Shown here: in pieces, positions 1 through 8,258 of the stretch
Layout: each line of letters opens with the position of its first letter
Numbering within the stretch: the stretch's first letter is position 1
Source of the DNA: Planctomycetota bacterium
GTDB lineage: Bacteria > Planctomycetota > Phycisphaerae > Sedimentisphaerales > Anaerobacaceae
Length of the DNA stretch: 32,741 bases
NCBI GenBank assembly: GCA_019456195.1
Contig: VRUK01000067.1
Location: 1-32,741, forward strand
Direction: 5' to 3'
Program-made: the position numbers and the translations under genes
Notes under the pieces: model-generated
What the model was told of the DNA's origin: nothing
The model's database searches: none
What the model saw: only the letters and a program-made list of their open reading frames with translations

Positions 1-3
1 GAT

Positions 4-9
4 CTCCTT
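4..9 (-). promoter_or_regulatory. Possible ribosome binding site of a gene just outside the left edge
   Basis: Read on the minus strand, the last bases of the window contain AAGGAG followed by only three bases before the edge. This matches the Shine-Dalgarno used by most genes here (AAGGAG or GGAGG, 6-9 bases before the start). A minus-strand gene may therefore begin just outside the window. The start codon cannot be seen, so this is a hint only. Confidence 0.3.
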
Positions 10-165
10 TTTATGGGACCCTCGCATCCATGCCTCGGATTAAACTCTTTGAAATATCGGTCGAATATGCCTGTGGGTTTACTACGTTAAAATATTCCTT
101 TTCCCCTTTGCCGAGTGAGCTGATGACTTGAGATGCCACGGTCTTCAGAGTGTTAAAAAACCGAT

Positions 166-198
166 AAAAAAGAGGCCTATACCGTATAGGTATAGGCC
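166..198 (-). terminator. Rho-independent terminator downstream of the multidomain secreted protein gene
   Basis: A perfect 10-bp inverted repeat (arms 174-183 and 189-198, GGCCTATACC / GGTATAGGCC) encloses a 5-base loop. On the minus strand it is followed by a T-run (the A-run at 166-171). It lies about 56 bases past the stop codon of the minus-strand gene ending at 255, which it probably terminates. Confidence 0.8.
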
Positions 199-254
199 CC
201 GAATTAACGCTACGGTAAACAAACACGCAGTTTACTTACCAGTCAAATCTCGGC

Positions 255-3200
255 TTATGGTGCCGGAGCATTAAGTCTGATATCATCGAAATATATCAAA
301 CCTGAACCGCCAGCCGCTGGATTGCTGCTGTTATCAAGACCAAGAGTAATAGTATTGACATTAGTAAGGTTCACACCGAACGCCTGTAAGTCGATATTCC
401 ATTCGGTCCAGTTGGTCGTCAAAGCTGCATCAGGATTATCATGATAGACTTTTGTGCCGCCATTTAGAGCAACATACATAGCATCAGGAGCGTTAGCGGC
501 CATAGTTACGCCTATTGCCTCATGAGTCCACATCAGACCCACTGAGCCGGTTGTCTGTACATTGTCGAATGTGGCGGAACGCGCTTCTCCGGGTGCGTGC
601 GAGGTAATGCACAGGCCGATATAGACGTTCTGGGCCATTGAAACTGTTGTCGAGCCCTGCTCAGTCCATGTAACGCCATCGGGTGAACGATAACCCGTAA
701 ATGTGTCACCTTGTCGCACTATTCTTACCCAATGCGGAGGCGATACGGCCGGAGTCAGATCGTGCAGCGAAGATGATGAGTCGCCCGTGTTTGGACGCCA
801 CTGGAAAGCGGCACCACCGCCGCTGCCGGCGGTAACAACGGTCATCGCGTGCTTAGAGCCCGGGTCGAGCGTATCGCGAATCATAACGCCGGCTTTTGCC
901 CAGTTATTTGAGCCCGTGCCGACATCGGTCACATGAGCAGTTATCTCACCGTCTCCTGACAACTGCTTATAAGCAAAGCGGAATTCATCGGTCGTACCCC
1001 AGATGTCTGTGCCGGCTCCGGTGATCGTGAAAGTACCAACCGGGTCTTCAGCGAAACCTCCGGGATTACCTCTGAACCAGACAGTCAATGTGTTTACGCC
1101 TTTCTCGGTCCAGTCACGCAGATCTGTTAAGGTCAAAGTAGCCTCAGATTTTCCAACGCTGTTGTTGTATTCAAAAGGCATCGATTGGCTTCCGCCGTGA
1201 ACGATTGTTTTCTCGACAAACGGAGGACTTGCATAACCAACGACAGAACCATTTATCGCCGGATTGTCAAATCCGTCTGCCCAGGCAAGAAATATCCTGT
1301 TGCTGCCGGGCTCATCGGGATTAAGGTCATTGTAAGCCTCCATATCGTCCACAATCAGGAAGTTAGCTGTCGTGAAGCTCCAGACCTTACCCACCCACGG
1401 ACTGCCTGGATTGGTGTTATTGACTTCATCAACACGCCAGTAGTAGGTTGTATCCCATTCAAGTTTTCCGGGCTCGAAGCTCTCGGAACCAAGGTCCATG
1501 GTGCCTTTATACTCTGGTGAACTTGCAGTGGCGTTTGTCACTGCGTCTTCATCATTGCCGAAATAAATCTCGTGCGAAGCGGCCTTAATTCCAGCCTTGA
1601 AGTTAAGAGCAGTTGTTTGCTTAATATCTGAGCCGCCATTACCCGGATTAGGACCGTAGGCCTGGACGGGTTCATATTTGGACAAATTATTTCCCGGGAT
1701 AATCGTAATTTCCGGGATGCCGGGTCCCTGCCATGCTACCTGACAGTGGTCACCACCGCCGCCTTCTTTCCAGAGCGCCTCAATGTAATACCTGTTGCCT
1801 GCCTGCAGTTGAATTGGCTCGGACTGCTCTTCGCCGGTTCCCCAAGTGTCCAGGGGCGACCAGCCGCTTTCACTTGCAATCAACGCCACGTTTTCCGGGT
1901 CGTCATCGGTACTAAGCCAAAGTTCACCATTGTCGTCGCAGTTAAGCCAGAATGTGTACTCGCCGGTTGCCGGAGCATAAACCCAGCCGGAAATTCGGCC
2001 TCCATAGTTGTCGGTGTCCGGTCCGTTCCATGAAAACTCTGTTATTTCCTCGGTTACATCGGGAGAATTTGGAAACTTAACGTTGTCCTTGAGCGTGTTC
2101 AAATCTGTACTATCGATGTTTTCCCACCGCTCAGCGACGAGGGTACCCAGACCGGGGATAGTAGTAGTAAAGCTCCAGACATCGCCCTTGTGTGTGGCAG
2201 GAGGATCGAACTCATCGACACGCCAGTAATAAGTCGTCTCTAATTCAAGCGTGCCGGGATCAAAGGTCGTATTTCCCTGTGGGAGTCCTGCGGCGGCATT
2301 ATTTACGTCGTCAAAATTGTCACCAAAATATACGGTGTGAAGTTTCGCGCTAAAGCCTGGTTCAAAACTTAGGTCTGTTTCCAGGTCAACGAACGCACCG
2401 CCGTCAGCCGGGATTGGATTATTTGCCTTCCTGGGTGGAACCGTAAAGCTCCAGACAGAGCCCTGGTGTTTCGTAGTTCCGTCTGCTTCAACTTCATCGA
2501 CTCGCCAGTAGTATGTCGTGCCCGTATCAAGACCATCCGGATAAGGAAATCCCGGAAAGCCGACAATAAAAGACGCCGTGGTCTGGTTGCCCTGGAAAGC
2601 TCCTTCGGCACCGGCCTGGACATCAGCAAGGTTGTCGCTGAAATATACATCGTGCGAGTCCGCCGTGTATCCCGCTGTCCAGTTCATGCTTACCCATGTG
2701 TCCGCAAGGAGGGTACCATCAGCAGGTTCGGGGTTATAAGCTTTTACAGGACCGCTGATATTGCCGATAAAACTGACGTTGTCGAATGTGGCCGAACGCA
2801 CTTCGCCGGCCGCATGCGATGTTCGGGCCAGGCCGATATAAACATTCTGAACCATTGAGATTGTTATATCGCCCTCTTTTTCCCAGGTAATACCATCGGG
2901 CGAATGGAAGCCCTCAAACAGGTCGCCGGTTCGCTTCACCCGGACCCAATAAGGCGGCGTCACAACGGGTTCAGTGCTGCCCGACCAGGCCGAGCCGGCA
3001 TCTGTGGTCGGACGCCACTGGAAGCCTATCCCGGAGCCACTGCCCGGCGTAATAATCTCCATAGCGTGCGTGGAGCCTGGCTCGAGCGTCTCGCGAATCA
3101 TAACGCCGGCTTTGGCCCAGTTATTCGAGCCCGTACCGACATCGGTTACGCGAGCAGTCATCTCGCCGTCTCCTTCCAGAAACTGATACACGAAGTGGAA

Positions 3201-3389
3201 ACCGTCGGAAGTACCCCAGATATCGGCACCGTCGCCTTCAAGGGTCCACGTGCCACCACTCTCATCTGCACTGCCGCCGGTAGTGCCGATATCCTGGTTT
3301 AGCCATCCCGCCGGAAGCGCTGCCGAAGCGCTGCCGACCAGGCTCAGCACCAGAACAAAAGAAACTAAATACAATAAATTTTTACACAT
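255..3389 (-). CDS. Large secreted multidomain protein (concanavalin-like, WRVDE modules, PA14, split carbohydrate-binding-like domain)
   Basis: A 1044-aa exported protein. Residues 1-23 form a signal peptide (hydrophobic LVSFVLVLSLVG, cleavage near ASA-A). A DUF1349-like concanavalin module follows (about 25-210, with GADIWGTSDGF and GVMIRETLEPGS). Next come two Fn3-like modules ending in TYYWRVDE (about 218-412), a PA14-like domain (about 415-565, GWVYAPATGEYTFWL), a third WRVDE module (about 570-680) and a carbohydrate-binding-like beta-sandwich starting at DDMEAYND (about 680). This sandwich is interrupted at about 775 by a second DUF1349-like module and resumes at about 950, ending with IYFDDIRL. 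The start has AAGGAG seven bases upstream. No catalytic domain or membrane anchor is visible, so a glycan- or surface-binding role is inferred. Such modular proteins are common in planctomycetes. Gene boundaries are secure; function is not. Confidence 0.85.
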   Translation of the reverse strand: MCKNLLYLVSFVLVLSLVGSASAALPAGWLNQDIGTTGGSADESGGTWTLEGDGADIWGTSDGFHFVYQFLEGDGEMTARVTDVGTGSNNWAKAGVMIRETLEPGSTHAMEIITPGSGSGIGFQWRPTTDAGSAWSGSTEPVVTPPYWVRVKRTGDLFEGFHSPDGITWEKEGDITISMVQNVYIGLARTSHAAGEVRSATFDNVSFIGNISGPVKAYNPEPADGTLLADTWVSMNWTAGYTADSHDVYFSDNLADVQAGAEGAFQGNQTTASFIVGFPGFPYPDGLDTGTTYYWRVDEVEADGTTKHQGSVWSFTVPPRKANNPIPADGGAFVDLETDLSFEPGFSAKLHTVYFGDNFDDVNNAAAGLPQGNTTFDPGTLELETTYYWRVDEFDPPATHKGDVWSFTTTIPGLGTLVAERWENIDSTDLNTLKDNVKFPNSPDVTEEITEFSWNGPDTDNYGGRISGWVYAPATGEYTFWLNCDDNGELWLSTDDDPENVALIASESGWSPLDTWGTGEEQSEPIQLQAGNRYYIEALWKEGGGGDHCQVAWQGPGIPEITIIPGNNLSKYEPVQAYGPNPGNGGSDIKQTTALNFKAGIKAASHEIYFGNDEDAVTNATASSPEYKGTMDLGSESFEPGKLEWDTTYYWRVDEVNNTNPGSPWVGKVWSFTTANFLIVDDMEAYNDLNPDEPGSNRIFLAWADGFDNPAINGSVVGYASPPFVEKTIVHGGSQSMPFEYNNSVGKSEATLTLTDLRDWTEKGVNTLTVWFRGNPGGFAEDPVGTFTITGAGTDIWGTTDEFRFAYKQLSGDGEITAHVTDVGTGSNNWAKAGVMIRDTLDPGSKHAMTVVTAGSGGGAAFQWRPNTGDSSSSLHDLTPAVSPPHWVRIVRQGDTFTGYRSPDGVTWTEQGSTTVSMAQNVYIGLCITSHAPGEARSATFDNVQTTGSVGLMWTHEAIGVTMAANAPDAMYVALNGGTKVYHDNPDAALTTNWTEWNIDLQAFGVNLTNVNTITLGLDNSSNPAAGGSGLIYFDDIRLNAPAP

Positions 3390-3999
3390 AACACTTCTCC
3401 TTAAAATAATTTGCTTTTACAGTACATCAAAATCCCAAACTTGCAGGATTATGTTCAATAAGAATCGATAGTTTTCATTTGTTTTAGTTTTTGCCTGTCT
3501 GCTTGTCTTAAATACTTATAATTAAAACGACTGATAATAAATATTGCGAATGTTATTTATTCAAGACAATATGACGATTTTGTCCTAACTCCTTCCCCTA
3601 CAAAAGCGAACACGATAAGCTGTCAATTGAAATGTAAAGACCTCCTCGTAAATCACGAGGCCCTTGCTTCGAATGTGATATCACACCACACCACACCTCA
3701 CTTTAAAAAAACACCACAAACACTTCCTTCATCTACAAGCCAGACTCCACAGCTTGCGCCTACTCTATATATTTATACCAAAATTACTATTTTAAGGCAA
3801 GTAAAACCTGGTGATTTCTCGAAAAAACGGCTTAATTACGAGTATTTAGCCTAAAAATGGGCATCCGGGTTGAAACGGTGAGTGGTTATGGATTGAGTTG
3901 ATAAACGAAGAAATCTTATCTGGACCGCTGCTAAGCTCTATTATTTAAAGAATACTATACTGCCCGGCCTGAAGGGGGGCTCTTCCGGGTAAAGGTGCT
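3390..3999. other. Intergenic region, AT-rich, no supported gene
   Basis: These 610 bases lie upstream of the secreted-protein gene and downstream of the sigma-factor operon, both on the minus strand. The Shine-Dalgarno for the 3389 start is at about 3397-3402. A small hairpin (CCTCGT-AAATC-ACGAGG, 3644-3660) and a CA-rich stretch (about 3680-3740) are visible. A 6-bp hairpin (3989-4003) overlaps the stop codon of the gene ending at 4000 but has no T-run. An open frame at 3627-3854 has low-complexity composition and no ribosome binding site, and I do not call it. Confidence 0.5.
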
Positions 4000-4428
4000 T
4001 TACGCTGTCTTTAATCTGTCGCCCGCCAGTAAATCGAGAAGACTATAGACAGCGAATCCGGCCATGGCCGCAAGGACCGAATAGAGTTGCCACTGATCCC
4101 GCACAGTTTCGATAGTCCGCGGGATTCTACTAACTAATGTACTGCTTCGCGAGGTGAAACCTCCGACAATATTATTAAAAACCGCAGTAATAGTGTCCGG
4201 AAAGACTGTCATCGCAATAATTGCGGCTGCGCCTAATGCAAAACATCCCGCCAGAGCGAGTCTTTCCTGCAGAACTACACGAGCCAAAATCTTCTTCTCT
4301 TCGGCCTGCCTTATCTGGCTGAGCATTCTCTGGGTAAAATCGGCCGGCACCGCCTGCGAAGACCTGCGCAAAGTTCGCCCTAACATTTCATCAAATTTAT
4401 CATCTTTATTCAATCTATCCGCCAACAT
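4000..4428 (-). CDS. Membrane protein following an ECF sigma factor, candidate anti-sigma factor
   Basis: A small membrane protein, 142 aa from the start chosen here. The first 55 or so residues are charged and helical (KDDKFDEMLGRTLRR, RQAEEKK) and probably cytoplasmic. Two hydrophobic segments follow (LALAGCFALGAAAIIAMTVF and YSVLAAMAGFAVYSLLDLLAG). No zinc-finger HxxxCxxC motif is present. The start overlaps the end of the sigma-factor gene by 14 bases, indicating translational coupling. I chose ATG 4428 because GGAG lies nine bases upstream. ATG 4434 is too close to that GGAG, and ATG 4461 has no ribosome binding site. The position directly after an ECF sigma gene suggests an anti-sigma factor or other membrane sensor; that is inference from context, not from a recognised domain. 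Confidence 0.65.
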   Translation of the reverse strand: MLADRLNKDDKFDEMLGRTLRRSSQAVPADFTQRMLSQIRQAEEKKILARVVLQERLALAGCFALGAAAIIAMTVFPDTITAVFNNIVGGFTSRSSTLVSRIPRTIETVRDQWQLYSVLAAMAGFAVYSLLDLLAGDRLKTA

Positions 4429-5008
4429 CAACATCTTCTCCAAGGGTCGGAGCCAGGGCATTTTTCAATTTCTGGCGTGACCTGAACAAATATGTCTTAA
4501 TAGTATTTTCCTTTGTCTGCATTATCTTTGCAATTTCAATTATACTTTTTTCTTCCCGATAATACAGTATAACTGCCATTGCCCAGAGTTTCGGCAGCCG
4601 TTCGACTGCCTTCCAAACGATTTTTTCTGTTTCTTGGCCCTGTATTGCCGCTTCCGGTCCTTGCTCTTGACTACTACCGGCCTGCTGAAACTCATCCGGC
4701 TCGGCTTCAAGCTGCAACTGCTTTCGATTCTTTCGCAGATAACTTACCGCCCGTCGGTACGCTATAGACCACAGCCACGTGCTCAATTCAGCCTGACCCC
4801 GATACTGCTGTAATCCCTTATATGCCGCCATGAATGTCTCGCTCGCCACATCCTCGGCTTCATCTTCGGTCAGCCCTAACCTTCGGCAGCACAGAAAAAC
4901 CGTTTCTTTGTACTTATCAATGAACCGGGCAAACGCCCCGTGGTCACCGCTGCGAAGCAGCCGTAACCAATTGTCCTTCTTTTGCTGGCCCAATACGTTA
5001 GAGACCAA
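4415..5008 (-). CDS. ECF-family RNA polymerase sigma factor (sigma-70 family, RpoE/SigW type)
   Basis: A 197-aa alternative sigma factor that would direct RNA polymerase to an envelope- or stress-related regulon. Region 2 spans about residues 25-95 (FARFIDKYKETVFLCC, EDEAEDVASETFMAAYKGL, ELSTWLWSIAYRRAVSYLRKN). Region 4 spans about 130-185 (VERLPKLWAMAVILYYREEKSIIEIAKIMQTKENTIKT, a helix-turn-helix). Length and layout are typical of ECF group proteins. The start is TTG (MVSNVLG) with AGGG about seven bases upstream; a second TTG five codons in is an alternative. It is the first gene of a two-gene operon with a membrane protein, and is divergent from three lipoprotein-like genes and a DUF6249-like gene, which may be its targets. 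The family assignment is firm; the regulon is inferred. Confidence 0.92.
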   Translation of the reverse strand: MVSNVLGQQKKDNWLRLLRSGDHGAFARFIDKYKETVFLCCRRLGLTEDEAEDVASETFMAAYKGLQQYRGQAELSTWLWSIAYRRAVSYLRKNRKQLQLEAEPDEFQQAGSSQEQGPEAAIQGQETEKIVWKAVERLPKLWAMAVILYYREEKSIIEIAKIMQTKENTIKTYLFRSRQKLKNALAPTLGEDVDVGG

Positions 5009-5333
5009 ATATTTCCCTTTCTATATTAATTAGTCGCGGCCGGGGCTTCTTAAGTTTCAGATTTTTATAACCTCTTCCGGAAAAATAGCGACTAATCCAT
5101 AAAAAATCATAATAACCCCAAAAACAGAGGAAAAATACGTATTTTTTATAACTTTTTATATAAAACTTGTAACTTATTTGCAAAAAAAACTAAGTTAATA
5201 GAGATGTATATTATGGAAAATAACGGTTAGGTATAAAGTTTCGGTTTTTCTGAAACCTGATGAATAAAACCAGCGACTAATTTACGAAAGAGAAAAAACA
5301 AGGGAAGAAAATAAAAATTAAGGATAACATATA
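5009..5333. other. Divergent intergenic promoter region between sigma operon and lipoprotein cluster
   Basis: A 325-base, very AT-rich spacer between the sigma-factor gene (leftward) and the first solenoid lipoprotein gene (rightward). It must hold promoters for both directions. The best minus-strand match is listed separately. For the plus strand I see no convincing -35/-10 pair; the ribosome binding site is AAGGA, ten bases before ATG 5334. A 61-codon minus-strand open frame here is AT-driven and is not called. Confidence 0.5.
5155..5183 (-). promoter_or_regulatory. Candidate promoter for the ECF sigma operon
   Basis: On the minus strand TTGCAA (5183-5178), a 17-base spacer and TATAAA (5160-5155) resemble a sigma-70 promoter (4/6 and 5/6 matches). 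It lies about 147 bases before the TTG start of the sigma gene. The region is so AT-rich that chance matches are likely. Confidence 0.3.
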
Positions 5334-6170
5334 ATGAAGAATGGTTTTCTGAAAAAAATATTGTTAGTTTCTTTACTGTGCCTGCTGGCAGTCGAAGTCG
5401 GCTGTTGCATCAATATTGGCATTGCAAAGTATGTACGTACAGTTCAGCTATCAGCGTCTCTTTTGCCCGGATCGAACTTCACAGCACAGACCCACAATGG
5501 CTCAATCACAATTGCCGGTGCCGATATTACCGACTGCAATGTTACAGCGACCATTGTCGGCCGGGCGAGAACCGAAGAAGGTGCCAAAAAAATTGCTGAA
5601 CAAACAACGATAAAACTCATACCTTCAGCGAATAAGCTAACCGTCAGGATTGACAAGCCCAAATTCAGGTTCAGCCAGTCTGTCTCAGTCAGTCTCGATG
5701 TAACTATCCCTGATAATGCCGACCTGGAGCTTACAACTCATAATGGAGCTTTAGTAATTAAAAATATCACCGGCCGCCTGAATGGTACCACACACAATGG
5801 AAAGATTACTGCCGAGCTGGTTTCCGGCGCCGCCGAGCTTTTTACACATAACGGCTCAGTAATTTGCAGAGAAATTTCAGGTGATACAAAACTGAAAACG
5901 CATAACGGCGGCATAAAGGTTTATTATTCTCAAGCCGCCCCGTCAGTCTGCGATATTTCACTAATCACACACAACGGAGGAGTGGAACTCGAAGCGCCAA
6001 AGAATTTTTCCGGTGAAGTTGAGGCTTCAACCCACAATGGCTCCATAAAAACAGAACTGCCTATAACGGTCAAAGGCAAGGTCAGCAAGAAGAAGCTCAC
6101 GGGGACAATAGGCACAGGCCAGGGCAAGCTGTACCTTGAAACCCACAACGGTTCGATTAGAATAAAATAG
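5334..6170 (+). CDS. Probable lipoprotein, DUF4097-like beta-solenoid with repeated THNG motif (paralog 1)
   Basis: A 278-aa exported protein. The N-terminal hydrophobic segment ends in VEVGCC, so the cysteine at about residue 24 may be lipidated, although the lipobox is imperfect (Glu at -3). A conserved entry region follows, DCNVTATI and RTEEGAKKIAEQ. From about residue 50 to the C-terminus the tetrapeptide THNG recurs eight times (THNGSI, THNGAL, THNGKI, THNGSV, THNGGI, THNGGV, THNGSI, THNGSI), once per predicted beta-turn. This is the pattern of DUF4097-type beta-strand repeat proteins, but with an unusually uniform signature. It is first of three paralogs in tandem, divergent from an ECF sigma operon. 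A structural or adhesive role in the envelope is inferred; no enzyme motif is visible. The start has AAGGA ten bases upstream. Confidence 0.8.
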   Translation: MKNGFLKKILLVSLLCLLAVEVGCCINIGIAKYVRTVQLSASLLPGSNFTAQTHNGSITIAGADITDCNVTATIVGRARTEEGAKKIAEQTTIKLIPSANKLTVRIDKPKFRFSQSVSVSLDVTIPDNADLELTTHNGALVIKNITGRLNGTTHNGKITAELVSGAAELFTHNGSVICREISGDTKLKTHNGGIKVYYSQAAPSVCDISLITHNGGVELEAPKNFSGEVEASTHNGSIKTELPITVKGKVSKKKLTGTIGTGQGKLYLETHNGSIRIK

Positions 6171-6204
6171 ACAAGTAAAAAACATAAATCTGGAGAATGA
6201 AATA

Positions 6205-7410
6205 ATGAAGAAAAAATATTACTCAATTCCGGTCATTGGCTTTTGCCTTTTATTGATAGCTACGGGCTGTGATTTTCAAATAGGTAATTGGGCCAGAGCC
6301 AAATATGAAAGAACAGTTCAGAAACAGGCGCCCCTTGCTTCCGGCTCAACTGTTGTAGCACAAACAAGCTCCGGCTCGATTACGATAACCGGCGCCGATG
6401 TTGCAGATTGTAATGTAGTTGCTGAAATCCGTGTCCGAGCACTTACTGAAGAGGATGCCCGGGAAACAGCCGAGCAGGTGGAAATCATACTTGAGCAGGT
6501 TGGAAATACGTTAACAGTCAAAGCTAAAAAGCCTCATAAAAAACTAAAACGCTCGATATCTATAAGCTACGATATAACCGTTCCAAAGCAAACCAACGTC
6601 GAGTGTGCCAGCTCCTACGGACCGATTAAACTCGGCGGTATCAACGGACACGCAAAGGGCAAAACCAGCAGCGGTTCGATTAGTGCGGAGAATATTCAGG
6701 GCTCGGCACATCTGGACACATCCTATGGTTCCGTTACTTGCAGGAACATCACAGGTGACAATATCAAAGTAAAATCAAGTAGTGGTGCAATTACCGCAGA
6801 GAATATTCGAGGCTCCGCTGATATGGATACGTCCTACGGTTCTATAACCTGTGAGGATATTTCAGGAGGCGATCTCAAACTTCGAACCAGCAGCGGTAAA
6901 ATTAAGCTCTCGAAGGCTTCCTGCGGCGATTTCGATTTGCACACATCTTATGGTTCCATCAGGGCCGAGGAGCTTACGGGTAAAGTCCTAAAATTGCATT
7001 CAGGCAGCGGCAGTATTGATGTCACGCAAGCTTCTGCGGACTCAGCCGATATATCCACATCCTACGGACGCATCACCTGCCGGCAGCTCACAACCGCTGA
7101 CCTTACCGCTAAGTCCGGCAGTGGTGATATTAATATCGCCTGTTCAGACTCTACCTCTCCCGAAATCAATGCAAATGTGGTTACCTCATACGGAAGTGTC
7201 GATTTTGAAGCACCGCCTGATTTCGCCGGCAGTGTGGATATGGCAACCAGTTACGGCTCGATAAGTACGGACCTGCCAATCACTATCAGCGGCCAAATAA
7301 GTAAGAAGAAGCTCGCTGGGACAATCGGCCAGGGTAATGGCAAGCTGTATCTGAAAACAAGCAGCGGCTCAATAAAAATCAGATGGCCGGATAAGCCGGA
7401 GGTTAATTGA
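6205..7410 (+). CDS. Probable lipoprotein, DUF4097-like beta-solenoid with alternating SSG/SYG motif (paralog 2)
   Basis: A 401-aa paralog of its upstream neighbour, 34 bases downstream and probably in the same operon. The N-terminus is a lipoprotein signal (FCLLLIATGC). The entry region is conserved (DCNVVAEIRVRALTEEDARETAEQ) and so is the end (GNGKLYLKTSSGSIKIRW). Between them the solenoid is longer, with about 14 turns whose signature mostly alternates: SSG, SYG, SSG, SYG, SSG, SYG, SSG, SYG, GSG, SYG, GSG, SYG, SYG, SSG. Every other turn therefore presents a tyrosine at the same position. GGAG lies about ten bases before ATG. The strict alternation suggests duplication of a two-turn unit of about 36-40 residues. 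The function is unknown; a surface or periplasmic structural role is inferred. Confidence 0.8.
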   Translation: MKKKYYSIPVIGFCLLLIATGCDFQIGNWARAKYERTVQKQAPLASGSTVVAQTSSGSITITGADVADCNVVAEIRVRALTEEDARETAEQVEIILEQVGNTLTVKAKKPHKKLKRSISISYDITVPKQTNVECASSYGPIKLGGINGHAKGKTSSGSISAENIQGSAHLDTSYGSVTCRNITGDNIKVKSSSGAITAENIRGSADMDTSYGSITCEDISGGDLKLRTSSGKIKLSKASCGDFDLHTSYGSIRAEELTGKVLKLHSGSGSIDVTQASADSADISTSYGRITCRQLTTADLTAKSGSGDINIACSDSTSPEINANVVTSYGSVDFEAPPDFAGSVDMATSYGSISTDLPITISGQISKKKLAGTIGQGNGKLYLKTSSGSIKIRWPDKPEVN

Positions 7411-7421
7411 AAGGACAAAAA

Positions 7422-8213
7422 ATGAAATACGATTATTTCACAAAAAAATCATTATTGATTTGCCTTCTTGGCATGCTGACGATTTCTACCGGTTGCTGTA
7501 TTAACATAGATGGTTGGTTTCGAGCTGAGTATGAAAAAACAAACAAGCTTGATGCCCCTCTTGCGCCCAGGTCAACCTTAGCTCTCGAAAACGAAGTTGG
7601 CTCAATAACTATTGATGGTCAGGATGTTACCAATTGCGACGTTACTGCGACAATTACGGTAAAGGCCCCCACCGAAGAAGAAGCTAAAGAACTGGCTGAA
7701 CAAATAAAAATAGAGCTTGAGCAGGATGGAGATGCTTTAACGGTCAAAATCACAAAACCTCGTAAAAAAAGACGTCGCTCGATAAGTATCAGCTTCAACA
7801 TAACTGTCCCGAAGCAGACCGCCTTGCAGATTTCAAGTGATGTCGGAGAAATCCGAATCTCGAACATTACGGAGAATATTAAAGCCCAGACAGATGTTGG
7901 CAAGATTTCCTGCAAAGAAATCTCAGGCGATATCGACCTTAAAGTTGATGTGGGCAAGGTAAACGTAGTTTATTCGAAAACCGCCCCGGCCGCCTGCAAT
8001 GTGAATATCAAAACCGACGTGGGCAGTATCGATATAACGATACCGCCCGAGTGTTCGGCCGCTGTGCAGGCTAATACGGATGTTGGCTCGATAACAACCG
8101 ACATGCCGCTGACCATCAAAGGTAAAGTCGGTAAAAATCTGCGAGGTACGATAGGTGCCGGAGAAGGAAAATTGTATTTAAGGACCGATGTAGGTTCAAT
8201 AAGAATCAGATAA
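7422..8213 (+). CDS. Probable lipoprotein, DUF4097-like beta-solenoid with repeated DVG motif (paralog 3)
   Basis: A 263-aa third paralog. I place the start at ATG 7422, which has AAAGGA upstream. An in-frame TTG at 7407 overlaps the preceding stop and has no ribosome binding site of its own. The N-terminus is hydrophobic and ends at STGCC, a plausible lipobox. The entry region (NCDVTATITVKAPTEEEAKELAEQ) closely matches paralogs 1 and 2. The repeat signature here is acidic: EVG, then DVG six times (DVGEI, DVGKI, DVGKV, DVGSI, DVGSI, DVGSI), ending DVGSIRIR. It sits about 12 bases after paralog 2, so co-transcription is very likely. The three genes appear to have arisen by tandem duplication followed by repeat homogenisation within each protein. 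No catalytic motif is seen. Confidence 0.8.
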   Translation: MKYDYFTKKSLLICLLGMLTISTGCCINIDGWFRAEYEKTNKLDAPLAPRSTLALENEVGSITIDGQDVTNCDVTATITVKAPTEEEAKELAEQIKIELEQDGDALTVKITKPRKKRRRSISISFNITVPKQTALQISSDVGEIRISNITENIKAQTDVGKISCKEISGDIDLKVDVGKVNVVYSKTAPAACNVNIKTDVGSIDITIPPECSAAVQANTDVGSITTDMPLTIKGKVGKNLRGTIGAGEGKLYLRTDVGSIRIR

Positions 8214-8258
8214 TAAAGAAAGTTCAATTGTTAAAGAAAAATTCGAAAGGAACAAAAA

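Noticed and set aside
11..226. 71-codon minus-strand open frame at the left edge
   Set aside because: It spans the terminator hairpin of the upstream gene and has no ribosome binding site or recognisable sequence.
3627..3854. 75-codon plus-strand open frame
   Set aside because: Low-complexity content (Thr, Ser, Pro, Lys), no Shine-Dalgarno and no match to known folds.
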